Origin: Bin75 sp965200435
GTDB lineage: Bacteria > Nitrospirota > Nitrospiria > Nitrospirales > UBA8639
Reading direction: 5' to 3'
Assembly (NCBI GenBank): GCA_965200435.1
Contig: OZ241337.1
Coordinates: 1,364,001 to 1,428,000, forward strand
Length of the DNA stretch: 64,000 bases
Shown here piece by piece: positions 17,791 to 26,866 of the stretch (positions within the stretch are counted from its first letter, which is position 1; every line of letters begins with the position of its first letter). Below the pieces are notes generated by a model. That model ran no database searches. It saw nothing but the letters and a program-made list of their open reading frames with translations, and was not told the DNA's origin. Made by a program: the position numbers and the translations under genes.

Positions 17791-17964
17791 AAGGAACCGC
17801 TGATCCCCGATTAAGAACGTCGAGGACAGGTTTCGTGTGAGAGCGGGAGGCCGGGCCAGGCGTCCCGGCGCGAACCCCGACGCGTAGCAGAGAGAGAGGT
17901 GCGGGGTGAGCGAGGACACCACGCCGCCCTGCGCCCGATCGGGCACTCAATCAGAGGGCCCCTA
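17791..17964 (+). repeat. Family A repeat copy 1 (with 27-bp extra)
   Basis: AAGGAACCGCTGAT at the left, TCAGAGGGCCCCTAG at the right. It carries an extra segment (CCCCGATTAAGAACGTCGAG type) near the left end that copy 2 shares. The inner pair ACCCCG/CGGGGT is fully matched, where other copies have AACCC/GGGTT. Confidence 0.85.
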
Positions 17965-18120
17965 GCAGCCCGTCAGTATGCCCCCTCACCGCGTCAGCCG
18001 GCGCCGGAGGCTTGGCTTCCGCGACTCTCCCTCCAGGGGAGAGTATAAATCAGGCAAAAACACGCCGTCTCTCCCCCGGACTCGTACGAGGGAATGGTGC
18101 CTGTTCACTCATTCGTTGAC
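17963..18120 (+). repeat. Family B repeat copy 1
   Basis: Begins TAGCAGCCCGTCAGTATG and ends in CTCATTCGTTGAC. It matches the copies at 29910 and 49354 through the CGCGTCAGCCGGCGCCGGAG core and a CTCTCCCTCCAGGGGAGAG hairpin. It abuts family A copy 1 directly. Confidence 0.8.
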
Positions 18121-18302
18121 AGAAGGAAGGGCCTCTCCCCCCTGTTGTCATCCCCGACCTCCGTAATCGGGGATCCAGCAGCGTTGGGTTGGCTCGCTCT
18201 GGCCTGGAGAACAAAGACTCGCTGGATTCCTGCTTTCGCAGGAATGACGGCCATGGGTCCATGGGCCAAGTGCGCACAACAGACAAATGACGGAAGGAGG
18301 CC

Positions 18303-18475
18303 AGGGAACCGCTGATCCCCGATTAAGAACGTCGAGGACAAGTTTCGTGTGAGAGCGGGAGGCCGGGCCAGACGTCCCGGAGCGCAACCCGACGCTTCTC
18401 CGAGCGAGAGGTGAGGGGTGAGCGAGGACACCACGCCGCCATGCGCCCGATTGTGCACGAAATCAGAGGTTCCCT
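18303..18475 (+). repeat. Family A repeat copy 2 (with 27-bp extra)
   Basis: AGGGAACCGCTGAT at the left, ATCAGAGGTTCCCT at the right; shares the extra segment of copy 1. Confidence 0.85.
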
Positions 18476-18607
18476 CACAGTCCGTCACTCGAAACGATTC
18501 ATTGAAAAAAGAGATGAATTCCATAAAAATTATGTGTTTGCTTATGCAGGAGACTTTGATTACTATCAGGCACCATTGAGGAGCACGCGAAAAGAAAACC
18601 AAGCTTT

Positions 18608-18755
18608 AGGGAACCTTTGAGTTCGTGTGAGAGCGGGATGCCGGGCTAGGCGTCCCGGAGCGCAACCCGAAGCTTATCAAGAGAGATAGGTGAGGGTTGA
18701 GTGAGGACACCACGCCGCCATGCGCCCGATCGTGCACGAAATCAGAGGTTCCCTA
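18608..18755 (+). repeat. Family A repeat copy 3
   Basis: AGGGAACCTTTGAG at the left, ATCAGAGGTTCCCTAG at the right; about 148 bp, same orientation as all others. Confidence 0.85.
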
Positions 18756-18877
18756 GACCGTACGTCAGCTTTCCCCTACAAACTGAAGCAGAAAAAGACG
18801 TATGACCGACCTTCGCCGTTTTCGTTGGCCAAGACCGTCATGATCGGCAGCCTCGTCCGTTGGCAAGAGACCATGTG

Positions 18878-20575
18878 ATGACGACGACCGCACTCCTCAT
18901 TCCCCTGCTTCCGTTCTTTGCCGGAGTCGTGATCAGTCTTCTCGGCAAACGATTCGCCTCGTCTGTCACCACGATAGGAATCAGTGCCACGGTCGGCGCC
19001 GGCATCCTCTCCCTTGTGACGTTGTATTTCGTCAGCTCGGGCGAGCCTTTTCGAGTGTCCCTCTGGCCGCTCCAGGACGATGATGCCTCGTTTTTCACGT
19101 TCGGCATGTTGGTTGACCGACTCACAGCCGTGATGATGGTCCTGATCACCGGCGTCAGCACCGTGATTCACGTGTATTCCGTTCGTTATCTCCAGGGCGA
19201 TCCCGGCTATGCCCGGTTCTTCGCGTTACTCAGCTTTATGACGTTTGTCATCCTCGCGCTCGTTTCCAGTCCGAACCTCCTGATGCTGTTTGTGTTTTGG
19301 CAGTTGTTGAGCTGGGTCTTGTACCTTCTTCTTGTGTTTAATTTTTCGCACGTGCCGGCCTATCAGAACGCGTTCAAAACGTTCATCGTACACCGGGTCG
19401 GAGACGCCGCGTTTCTCTGCGGCCTGGTCCTGACGTATCACTACTTCGGCACGCTCGAATTTGCCGAACTCTTCCAGCGGGCCTCCCAACAGACTCCCGT
19501 GATTTCACTGTTGCCCGGAAACGTGCTCGACGTCACGGCCACGTCTGTCATTACGTTGCTCATTTTCATCGGAGCCATGGCCAAATCAGCGCAGTTTCCC
19601 CTCCATGTCTGGTTGCCGGATACCATGGATTCTCCAACTCCGGTTTCGGCGCTCATGCATGCGGGCATTGTCAACGCGGGGGGCTTCCTGCTGAATCGAC
19701 TCGCACCGCTGTATGCCCTCTCACCTGACGTCCTGCATATCGTGTTCATCGTGGGTGCCGTGACGGTCCTTTTGGGAGCCTCCATGATGCTCGTCCAAAA
19801 CGACATCAAGAAAACACTGGGATTCTCCACGATGGGACAAATGGGGTACATGATCATGGAATGCGGCCTCGGGGCCTTTGCCCTGGCCATTTTTCATCTG
19901 ATTGCACACGGCCTGTTCAAGGCCTCGCTTTTTTTAAGCGCCGGGGCCGTGATTCATCATGCCAGACACGAACCAAAATTCCCGGTGTCACCCACGCACA
20001 AACCAGTCAGGCTTCCCACCCAGGCAAGCTGGGTGACGGGATTGATCATCACCTTAATCATGCCGCTGTTTATTTTGATGGTCGCACACGGTCTTCTGGA
20101 AGTTCCGCTCCAAGACGCACATGGAGCGGTCATCTTCCTCTTTTTTAGTTGGGTCACCGCCTCTCAAGCCATTTTCAGTCTGTATCGACTGCATAACGTT
20201 GCGACCTGGAAGGTCTCCGGGGCCATGATCAGCACGTTGTTTCTCATGGGGTTCACGTACCTCTGGGCGGGCGAGCAATTCACGCACTTTCTGTATCCTG
20301 AACCAGGTGCTGCAGACGCGTTCTTTGTGGCCGCGGCCTTGAATCCTGCGGTGTTCGATATGATGATCCTGCTGGCCACGTTCTTTGTGCTTTTCAGTTG
20401 GGGCTACGTCTATATCGATGCCAAAGGACACACGATTCCGAAACCGGACTGGATTCTTGCATGGCAACAACGACTCTATATTCTTCTGATCAACCGGTTG
20501 TACGTCGATCTGATCTATATGAGGTGGGGCCACAAGCTTTTCCAATTGGCACAAAAATTCAGATACCGATATTAA
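18878..20575 (+). CDS. dabB: DabB-type NADH-quinone oxidoreductase L-like cation channel subunit
   Basis: 565 residues from the ATG at 18878, about 14 hydrophobic helices. It belongs to the NuoL/MrpA antiporter family; the core MAKSAQFPLHVWLPDTMDSP contains the channel lysine K236, followed by TPVSALMHAGIVNAGG. In DAB systems this subunit lets protons or sodium flow in to drive CO2-to-bicarbonate conversion by DabA. It is shorter than true NuoL and has no complex I neighbours. It is followed 17 bp later by a second NuoM-like gene, then dabA and a PII-like gene. An upstream TTG at 18860 would add six residues and is less likely. Confidence 0.88.
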   Translation: MTTTALLIPLLPFFAGVVISLLGKRFASSVTTIGISATVGAGILSLVTLYFVSSGEPFRVSLWPLQDDDASFFTFGMLVDRLTAVMMVLITGVSTVIHVYSVRYLQGDPGYARFFALLSFMTFVILALVSSPNLLMLFVFWQLLSWVLYLLLVFNFSHVPAYQNAFKTFIVHRVGDAAFLCGLVLTYHYFGTLEFAELFQRASQQTPVISLLPGNVLDVTATSVITLLIFIGAMAKSAQFPLHVWLPDTMDSPTPVSALMHAGIVNAGGFLLNRLAPLYALSPDVLHIVFIVGAVTVLLGASMMLVQNDIKKTLGFSTMGQMGYMIMECGLGAFALAIFHLIAHGLFKASLFLSAGAVIHHARHEPKFPVSPTHKPVRLPTQASWVTGLIITLIMPLFILMVAHGLLEVPLQDAHGAVIFLFFSWVTASQAIFSLYRLHNVATWKVSGAMISTLFLMGFTYLWAGEQFTHFLYPEPGAADAFFVAAALNPAVFDMMILLATFFVLFSWGYVYIDAKGHTIPKPDWILAWQQRLYILLINRLYVDLIYMRWGHKLFQLAQKFRYRY

Positions 20576-20592
20576 CGAAAGATCGATTCGCA

Positions 20593-21834
20593 ATGATTTC
20601 GGAATTTTCCATCACGTTGATGGCTGTTCTCGTCCCCCTTGCGCTCTGGTTCATCAACCGAACCTGCCGCGTGTCGCACTCGACCTTTCGGGTTGTCGCC
20701 ATGCTGGGCATCGGGTGGGAAGCCGGAACGATCTTCTACATGCACGCCGCATTCGCACCCACTCGAAGTGTGATGGCTCTCTCGGCGGCCGTCATCGTTT
20801 CGACGTGTTGTGTCGTCCTCGGACACTGGGAGTCCAAACGTTCTTCAACCGTTCCGGACGCACTGGTGGTGATGGGACTGTGTCTTGCCGCGTTGCTCAG
20901 CTCCGCGTCTGGCAACAGGTATTATTTTCTCATTGGCTTGCTCGGGTATGCGGCCGTTTCTCTCTATCAGTCGAATCTTTCCGCCACGCGCAAAACGTTC
21001 GGGCTTGCGCAGGCGACCCTTGCCATCGTGCTCGTCGGTGTTTCTTTCTGGGTCGAAGATGTGTCCGGACTGGCCGGCCTGTTTCTTGCGGTCACCCTCG
21101 TGCCACTGCCCCCCTTTCACGGTCTCTTCGCCTCCATGGTCGGCTCTGCTCGAGGCATTGCTCCCGGAGTATGGACTGTCGCGTTCTTATCCCTCGGAGT
21201 GGTCGAAATCCACAACCTGCAAACCGTGATTCCCATGGAAACGGACATACACGTGGCCATCGGATTACTGGCCTTACTGGGCGGGCTGTATGCGGCCCTG
21301 AAATGTTTGGGACAGCATCAGATTCATGCGTTCCTGACTTATGCAACCATTGTCCAGGTCGCGCTTTTGTGGGGACTGACGACCGTCTTCTCTTCTTTTG
21401 CCGAATGGGGAATCCCGTTCGGGATCACGATCGGATTTGTCATGAATGGACTGTTTGTCGCCTATGCGTTTGTCCAACAACGGTATGGGTCGCACGCCAT
21501 CGGGAATCTTCCCGGATTGGCCTCGCCCATGCCGCGTCTCGGGACGTTCGTGAGCCTGTTGATCAGCATCGCCGTCCTGCTTCCGATCATTCCAATCTTG
21601 GGGGGGATCACGACCATGCCGGCAACGGAAAGTCAGCAGGGCTCTTTGGTCATCATTTCGTTGCTGTTTCTCGGGCTCTGGATGTTTGGAAGTTGGCATT
21701 TCTCACATGTGCTGCACCACACACTCTTTGGAAAAGCACGATCCGACATCCCCTATACCGATCTGAGCGTGACCGAAATCTGCTCCCTGGTCCTGATTAT
21801 TTTCGGCGCAGGGATGAGCATCTTGATCAATTAG
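20593..21834 (+). CDS. Second, degenerate NuoL/NuoM-like membrane subunit of the dab operon
   Basis: 413 residues from the ATG at 20593 (MISEFSITLMAVLVPLALWF), about 12 hydrophobic helices. It shares the fold of proton-conducting NuoL/M proteins: LVPLPPFHGLFASM replaces the usual FPLHxWLP loop, and HQIHAFLTYATIVQVALLWG corresponds to the KRxLAYSSIxxxG helix. The channel lysine of the first motif is not obvious, so it may be a structural or regulatory partner of DabB. It is 17 bp after dabB and 11 bp before dabA, so one transcript is nearly certain. Well-known DAB systems have only one such subunit. A longer frame starting at 20398 overlaps dabB and is not supported. Confidence 0.8.
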   Translation: MISEFSITLMAVLVPLALWFINRTCRVSHSTFRVVAMLGIGWEAGTIFYMHAAFAPTRSVMALSAAVIVSTCCVVLGHWESKRSSTVPDALVVMGLCLAALLSSASGNRYYFLIGLLGYAAVSLYQSNLSATRKTFGLAQATLAIVLVGVSFWVEDVSGLAGLFLAVTLVPLPPFHGLFASMVGSARGIAPGVWTVAFLSLGVVEIHNLQTVIPMETDIHVAIGLLALLGGLYAALKCLGQHQIHAFLTYATIVQVALLWGLTTVFSSFAEWGIPFGITIGFVMNGLFVAYAFVQQRYGSHAIGNLPGLASPMPRLGTFVSLLISIAVLLPIIPILGGITTMPATESQQGSLVIISLLFLGLWMFGSWHFSHVLHHTLFGKARSDIPYTDLSVTEICSLVLIIFGAGMSILIN

Positions 21835-21845
21835 AGAGCGCACCC

Positions 21846-24800
21846 ATGGCAAACGTCAAAGAACCGATTGTCGCACAAGACACCCAGCGCATGGAATTGC
21901 GTTCGCTTGTCAAACTTGCGAGCGAGACGGTTTCCCATTACTGGCCCATGCAAACCTTTATTCACCATAACCCTCTCCATGGTCTGGAACATTTACCCTT
22001 CGAAGAAGCCATCGAGCAGGGCAGAAAATTTATCGGTGGGAACGGCTATCTGCCCAATAGAGAATACCGGAAGTATTTTCAACACGGTCGCATCTCCGCG
22101 GACGCCATTCAGGAAGTCTTAACGCGCAGAGCACAAGAGGAGAGCGTGGTGCTTGGAAATCGAACGGTGACGCATCTGGAAGTCCTGAAGACCATTTTCA
22201 TCAATGGGACCGGAGCGGTCGAGCCTGACGTCGCCTCAGCCGTGTTAGCACATGCGCTGAGCGAGACCGACGCGACCAGGCTGCGTGAAAAACTCCACGC
22301 CTTCTCCGGGTCACAGGAGCAACGCTTTTCTCTCAAGCTGCACGCTGACAGGGAACAACGCGAACTGGGGACAGAGTACACCCTCGCCCATTGGTGCGAT
22401 GCCACGCTCGGGACGGACATCCAGGACCGGATCAATCAGGAGCTCATCAAATGGTGCGGAAGCTTTCTCGACGAAGGCCATGCCCCATGGACGATGCCGT
22501 GTCGCGACAAAACGTTTTACGATGGGTGGAAAATCTTGGCCCAAGATGACCGGTCAGGCTCGTTGTGCGGCATTCAAGGCTGGAAAGCCAAAACCCGGGA
22601 CCTGCCTGATCTCCCGGCGGATGCCATTCGTCAAAGTTTAGAGATAATGGCCATTCCTCAGGAGCTGTGGATAGGCTATTTCACCTTACACTTGGCGCAG
22701 TTGCCGGGATGGACGGGATTCATCAAATGGCGGTCGGAACAATCGGATCATCAATGGCAACAGGCCTTCCCCATCGATTTGATCAAGTACATCGCCATCC
22801 GCCTCTTCTATGAAAGAGAGCTCGTCTCTCATGTATGCGAAGCGAAGCTTGGCATCCCGGGCACGTATGCGGCCATCCTGTCTCTCCTGCGCGACCATCC
22901 GGTCGGCTACGGTCTCTACAAAGAATGGCGCTCGAGAGGACTCGCCGAGGAAGTCGAAGCGGACCTCGATCTTTCTCTGCTTCTACAGGAACCACTCCCT
23001 GTTGATGCAGTAGACCGGCTGGGAGACGCCACACGTCAGACGTGGCAAACCGTTCGTCAACGGCAGGCGCGCGCGCGCGAAGCCTGCATCCTTGTGCATC
23101 TCGCCCGTTGCCTTGATGGTTCCGTGCAGGAGCTCATCGACAGTCCCTCAGAAACCCTGGAGGTCCTGCTCGATTGGGTTGAAGGCTTTCCGGAGTCGCA
23201 GCACGGTCCGTTATGGCTGCACGCGCTTGAACGCAGTTTCATCACGGACTTTATTCAGCATTTTTCGCCAAACGTTCATCGACTGTCTCAGAGCGACGAG
23301 TCGGAAAAACCTCCGTCGGAATCACGTCCGTTGACTCAAGCCATCTTCTGTATCGATGTTCGTTCAGAAGGATTTCGAAGGCATTTGGAAGAAGTGGGAG
23401 GGAATGAAACATTCGGATTTGCAGGATTTTTCGGGATTCCCTTGTGCTTCGAGGAATTCGGACGCGAACATGAAACCGATCAGTGCCCAGTCCTGCTCAA
23501 ACCAAAGCACATCATCAAAGAAGTGCCTCGCGCGTACCAGGCCAAGGCTGCGGAGAAATCTCTGGAACGACAACAACTCGCCAAGACCGGACATACCCTC
23601 CTCCATGATTTGAAAGAGAACGTCATTACGCCTTACGTGATGGTTGAAGCCATCGGATGGTTTTTCGGACTCAGGTTATTCGGGCAAACGTTGGCCCCGT
23701 TGTGGTATCAACGGCTCACGTCATGGATGAAAGAACGTTTTAACATTGCCATCGGCACAACGTTGACCGTTGAAAAACTGACCAAGGAGGAAGCCGAGGA
23801 AATGGTCGCCTCGGAACATCGGGCCATCATCTATCGCATGTTAATCGAGCGGTTCGGTCGCCTGAGCAACGCGATTTCCCACGACCAGGTCGAACGTCTT
23901 CGCAAGCAAGCGTTGCGTGAGGTTTCGATAGACGGCACGGAAGATCGGGAACTCCATCACCTGTTGCACTGGACTGAGGCAGACCATACAAAATTTCTTC
24001 AACAGCTCATGCGGGAGTATGGCGTCCATAAACGAGCCGTGACGAATCGTCTGCACCGGATCACACAGACCGGATTTACGACAACCGAACAAGCGCATTT
24101 TGTCGAAACGGCACTTCGCATTTTAGGATTCACGAAAACCTTTTCCAGGCTGGTGTTCATTTGTGGTCATGCCAGCACGTCGGACAACAATCCCTACGAG
24201 TCGGCCTTGGACTGTGGGGCCTGCGGGGGCAACCACGGGATCTCCAACGCCCGGGCTTTTGCCGCCATGGCCAACAAAGCCGAAGTCCGGCAGTTGCTGG
24301 CCCAAAAAGGGATTGCCATTCCTCTCGATACGCATTTTCTTCCGGGTCAACACGATACCACGACGGACCAAGTGCAACTGTTTGACCTGGAAGACGTTCC
24401 CACGACGCACCGGAAAGATTTGAGCAGACTGCTGCATGCCCTGGAAGAAGCCGGGAAGCACAATAGCCTTGAACGGTTAAGTCGCTTCCCGGAGCAAACG
24501 GGTGAGCCCTCTCCGGCGCACGCGACCACCCGAACGAAAATGCGTAGCCTGGATTGGTCACAAGTCCGTCCGGAATGGGGATTGTCGCGGCACACGGCGT
24601 TTATCGTCGGCCGGCGGGCCTTGACACACGGCCTGAATCTTGAAGGCCGAACGTTTTTACACTCCTATGATCACCGGCAGGACCCGACGGGAAAATATCT
24701 GGAAATTATCATGACCGCTCCCGTGATCGTCGCGAATTGGATTAATATGGAACATTATTTTTCCACGGTGGATCCCGTGGTGTACGGGAGCGGGAGCAAA

Positions 24801-25091
24801 GTCTATCATAACGTGGTCGGGCGCATCGGAGTCATGTATGGCTCCCAAAGCGATCTGTGCATCGGGCTCCCCGTTCAAACGGTGTTGGACGTTGAAACTC
24901 CCTATCACGAACCCATGCGACTCTTTGTGATCATTGAAGCCCCCATGGAACGAATCAGCGAGATTATTGCCCGGCATGACGTGTTAAAACGACTCATCGG
25001 CAATCAATGGGTCAATCTTGTGGCATTGGATCCCAAGACAATGGAGTTTTTTTACCAGCATTCCTTAGAACAATGGCAGCGCATTCAGTAA
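21846..25091 (+). CDS. dabA: DabA-type inorganic carbon uptake protein (DUF2309)
   Basis: 1081 residues from the ATG at 21846, just after the previous stop; the much longer open frame starting at 20715 is out of phase with real genes. DabA is a zinc protein resembling beta-carbonic anhydrase that hydrates CO2 one way. The zinc site is complete: C502 and D504 in CIDVRSEGF, H775 in ICGHAS and C790 in LDCGACGG, with the same 15-residue H-to-C spacing as the Halothiobacillus protein. N-terminal HYWPMQTFIHHNPLHGLEHL is another family hallmark. It is cytoplasmic, docked on DabB. An AGAGAG lies 9 nt before the start. Confidence 0.93.
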   Translation: MANVKEPIVAQDTQRMELRSLVKLASETVSHYWPMQTFIHHNPLHGLEHLPFEEAIEQGRKFIGGNGYLPNREYRKYFQHGRISADAIQEVLTRRAQEESVVLGNRTVTHLEVLKTIFINGTGAVEPDVASAVLAHALSETDATRLREKLHAFSGSQEQRFSLKLHADREQRELGTEYTLAHWCDATLGTDIQDRINQELIKWCGSFLDEGHAPWTMPCRDKTFYDGWKILAQDDRSGSLCGIQGWKAKTRDLPDLPADAIRQSLEIMAIPQELWIGYFTLHLAQLPGWTGFIKWRSEQSDHQWQQAFPIDLIKYIAIRLFYERELVSHVCEAKLGIPGTYAAILSLLRDHPVGYGLYKEWRSRGLAEEVEADLDLSLLLQEPLPVDAVDRLGDATRQTWQTVRQRQARAREACILVHLARCLDGSVQELIDSPSETLEVLLDWVEGFPESQHGPLWLHALERSFITDFIQHFSPNVHRLSQSDESEKPPSESRPLTQAIFCIDVRSEGFRRHLEEVGGNETFGFAGFFGIPLCFEEFGREHETDQCPVLLKPKHIIKEVPRAYQAKAAEKSLERQQLAKTGHTLLHDLKENVITPYVMVEAIGWFFGLRLFGQTLAPLWYQRLTSWMKERFNIAIGTTLTVEKLTKEEAEEMVASEHRAIIYRMLIERFGRLSNAISHDQVERLRKQALREVSIDGTEDRELHHLLHWTEADHTKFLQQLMREYGVHKRAVTNRLHRITQTGFTTTEQAHFVETALRILGFTKTFSRLVFICGHASTSDNNPYESALDCGACGGNHGISNARAFAAMANKAEVRQLLAQKGIAIPLDTHFLPGQHDTTTDQVQLFDLEDVPTTHRKDLSRLLHALEEAGKHNSLERLSRFPEQTGEPSPAHATTRTKMRSLDWSQVRPEWGLSRHTAFIVGRRALTHGLNLEGRTFLHSYDHRQDPTGKYLEIIMTAPVIVANWINMEHYFSTVDPVVYGSGSKVYHNVVGRIGVMYGSQSDLCIGLPVQTVLDVETPYHEPMRLFVIIEAPMERISEIIARHDVLKRLIGNQWVNLVALDPKTMEFFYQHSLEQWQRIQ

Positions 25092-25120
25092 TCCATCAAG
25101 TTGAGGAGGAACAGAAGACC

Positions 25121-25456
25121 ATGAGTACCATTACGCTTTACCCGATGAAGGAAATAAAGATTATTATTAACGGCGAGCACCTGAGCTTCGTGACGGAAGT
25201 ACTTGATCGGATAAAGGCCAGTGGCTATACCATCTTCAACAATCTGTCGGGCAAGGGTCACAGCGGTTTCCATGAAGGCCATCTTATGTTCAACGATGAG
25301 AGCAGCCTGCAGATGGTGCTGACCGTTGTTCCCGAAGACAAAGTGGAACCCATCCTTTCAGGACTCAGGCCCTTCCTGGAACGTCATTCCGGCAGTCTGT
25401 TCGTCTTGGACGTCAGGGTTCTCAGAAAAGATCATTTCGAATCAACAGAGGTCTAA
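25121..25456 (+). CDS. PII-like signalling protein of the dab operon
   Basis: 111 residues from the ATG at 25121, with GAGGAGGA about 9 nt upstream. It has the PII ferredoxin-like fold: strand KEIKIIINGEHL, helix VTEVLDRIKASGY, and a T-loop region GKGHSGFHEGHLMF, then TVVPEDKVEPILSGL. It resembles CPII-type PII-like proteins found beside bicarbonate or DAB transporters, which sense adenine nucleotides or bicarbonate. The classic PII uridylylation tyrosine is not present. The likely role is tuning DabAB to carbon or energy status. Its TAA stop codon is the first three bases of family A copy 4. Confidence 0.8.
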   Translation: MSTITLYPMKEIKIIINGEHLSFVTEVLDRIKASGYTIFNNLSGKGHSGFHEGHLMFNDESSLQMVLTVVPEDKVEPILSGLRPFLERHSGSLFVLDVRVLRKDHFESTEV

Positions 25457-25602
25457 GGACCCGCTGATTTCGTGTGAGAGCGGGATGCAGGGCCAGGCGT
25501 CCCGGAGCGAAACCCGAAGCGTATCAGAGAGAGAGGTGAGGGTTGAGCGAGGACACCACGCCGCCATGCGCCCGATCGTGCACGAAATCAGAGGTTCCCT
25601 AA
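25454..25602 (+). repeat. Family A repeat copy 4
   Basis: TAAGGACCCGCTGATTTCGTG at the left (its TAA is the stop of the PII-like gene), CACGAAATCAGAGGTTCCCTAA at the right; inner AACCC/GGGTT pair intact. Confidence 0.9.
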
Positions 25603-26270
25603 CCCCGGGAGAATACCGGGGTGCTTTCAGCCATGCCGGGCCGGCCGGCCAATAAGGCGATACGGGGCGCACCGTTTCCCCCTGCCGGTTGGCACCGTGC
25701 GGCGCTGCAAGATTTCTCCCATGTGGATGCAGACAACTTTCTGACATTTCCTCGCATCTCTCCTTCCGTGTCTGTGTGCAGTCATTCGTTGACACCGTCG
25801 TCTTTGTCCGTCATCTCCGACGTTTGTAATCGGGGGTCCATGGTCGGCCTCCCCGTCGTTGTCGCGGCGCGATCGTATCGCGTCGGGTGAGGCTCCCCGT
25901 CATTGTAGGGACGCGATCTTATCGCGTCCGGCACGGCTCTGCGCCATGAGATGGCGCAGCTACAAAGACAAAAGGACACCGGCAAAAACCCAGCGGCATG
26001 GGGTCTCACCGCGATACAGACAACCCGGCTACCCCGCCTTCGTAGCCGCCGCATCTCATGCGGCTCTTGGAGGGGCCGCCCCGCCGGTGTCGCGGCGCAA
26101 TCGTATCGCGTCCGGCGCGGCAGGAAAGAGCGACACAAACCTGGCCTCTTTCTCGTAGTCGTGAGCAGCAAGCGTGCCGTAACGATGTCTTGACAAAGCG
26201 AGGACTGCATGAACCCTGAAACAGGTTGGTCGTGCGGATGGATGGGGCAGGGGCATGGAGGAGGGAAGCT
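25603..26270. other. Intergenic region with family D hairpins
   Basis: No credible gene. It holds a GTCATTCGTTGAC motif at 25781-25793, a GTAATCGGGGGTCCA-type stem near 25825, GGACGCGATCTTATCGCGTCC near 25908-25930, GCGCCATGAGATGGCGC near 25942-25958, and further halves up to 26120. The hicB ribosome site (GGAGGAG) is at its right end. Confidence 0.65.
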
Positions 26271-26636
26271 ATGAAAAAGCCGTCAAGCGTGACATTGAAC
26301 GTCCTGGGTGTTCGAGAAGACGAAATGTGGTGCGCGGTGGCATTAGAGATGAGTTTACGAGGGTATGGAGAGACGTTTGAAGCCGCGATTGAGGATTTAA
26401 AGGAAACGATCATCACTCAAGCGACCTACGCCATAGACCATCATGACACGATCGATCACATTTTTATGCCTGCCGAACCACACTATTTTGAACGGTATGC
26501 GATAGCAAAACGCGACGCGTTAAAAGACAGGTTCTTGAACCGCGTCCAGTCTCAACAAACAGGTTATCGCGTGGGAAGCCTGCAAGTCCCTCGGATCAAA
26601 GCCGCATCGCCTCCTGAACCCCAACCGGTGTCGTAA
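26271..26636 (+). CDS. HicB-like antitoxin
   Basis: 121 residues from the ATG at 26271, with GGAGGAGG about 7 nt before it. The N-terminal ~60 residues show a partial HicB/DUF1902 fold: a strand TLNVLGVREDEMWCAVALEM, a short helix and YGETFEAAIEDLKETIITQA. The C-terminus is basic and has no evident ribbon-helix-helix. Two bases separate it from the HicA-like gene, so the pair is co-translated. It would bind and block the HicA RNase. The antitoxin-first order is the less common one. Confidence 0.65.
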   Translation: MKKPSSVTLNVLGVREDEMWCAVALEMSLRGYGETFEAAIEDLKETIITQATYAIDHHDTIDHIFMPAEPHYFERYAIAKRDALKDRFLNRVQSQQTGYRVGSLQVPRIKAASPPEPQPVS

Positions 26637-26638
26637 AA

Positions 26639-26866
26639 TTGGGACGGGCGTTAACCGACAAAGAGGTTGTCGCGGCCTTAAAAAATCATGACTCTCTTTT
26701 TACAATGGATCCCATTCGAGGCAAAGGCAGTCATCGGATGGTGACGCACCCTAAAACCCGACAACACTACCCGCTTCCCTACCATGGGTCCAAGACGATC
26801 ATTCCTCAGGGAATGCAACGCGATCTTATACGGATTTTTACCCTTCCTTCCGATATTTTTTCATAA
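26639..26866 (+). CDS. HicA-like mRNA interferase toxin
   Basis: 75 residues from a TTG at 26639. The double-stranded-RNA-binding-like HicA fold is visible: a helix (TDKEVVAALKNHD), then GKGSHRMVTHP with the catalytic histidine H32, PLPYHGSKTIIPQGMQRDLI and a short tail. HicA cleaves mRNA at the ribosome. The weak start codon right after hicB keeps toxin output low relative to the antitoxin, as is usual. Confidence 0.75.
   Translation: MGRALTDKEVVAALKNHDSLFTMDPIRGKGSHRMVTHPKTRQHYPLPYHGSKTIIPQGMQRDLIRIFTLPSDIFS

Larger units (their letters stand above)
17739..18877. other. 1.1-kb repeat island before the dab operon
   Basis: Three family A copies (17791, 18303, 18608), one family B copy (17963) and two stem-forming segments (ATCCCCGATT-type near 18170, and GGATTCCTGCTTTCGCAGGAATGACG at about 18223-18248). 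No gene is credible here. The promoter of the dab operon should lie at its right end, but I cannot point to it. Confidence 0.75.

Noticed and set aside
13226..18755. Possible CRISPR array from clustered palindromic repeats
   Set aside because: Repeats are 147-174 bp, spacers are not of uniform length, and no cas genes are present.
20546..20561. A sigma54-like TTGGCACAAAAATTCA before the second dab subunit
   Set aside because: It lies inside the coding end of dabB, lacks the -12 GC, and has no nearby activator-site dyads.
20715..21845. A long N-terminal extension of the DabA frame
   Set aside because: It overlaps the second membrane subunit in another frame and has no family likeness; the ATG at 21846 gives the normal DabA start.
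25480..25602. A recurring open frame in family A copies, giving peptides with RSETRSVSEREVRVERGHHA
   Set aside because: It appears wherever the repeat is (for example at 25.5, 32.4, 35.0, 41.3, 46.9, 49.8 and 55.1 kb), lacks a ribosome site, and the bases change to keep pairing rather than to keep codons. Both strands are open, as expected of a GC-rich palindrome.
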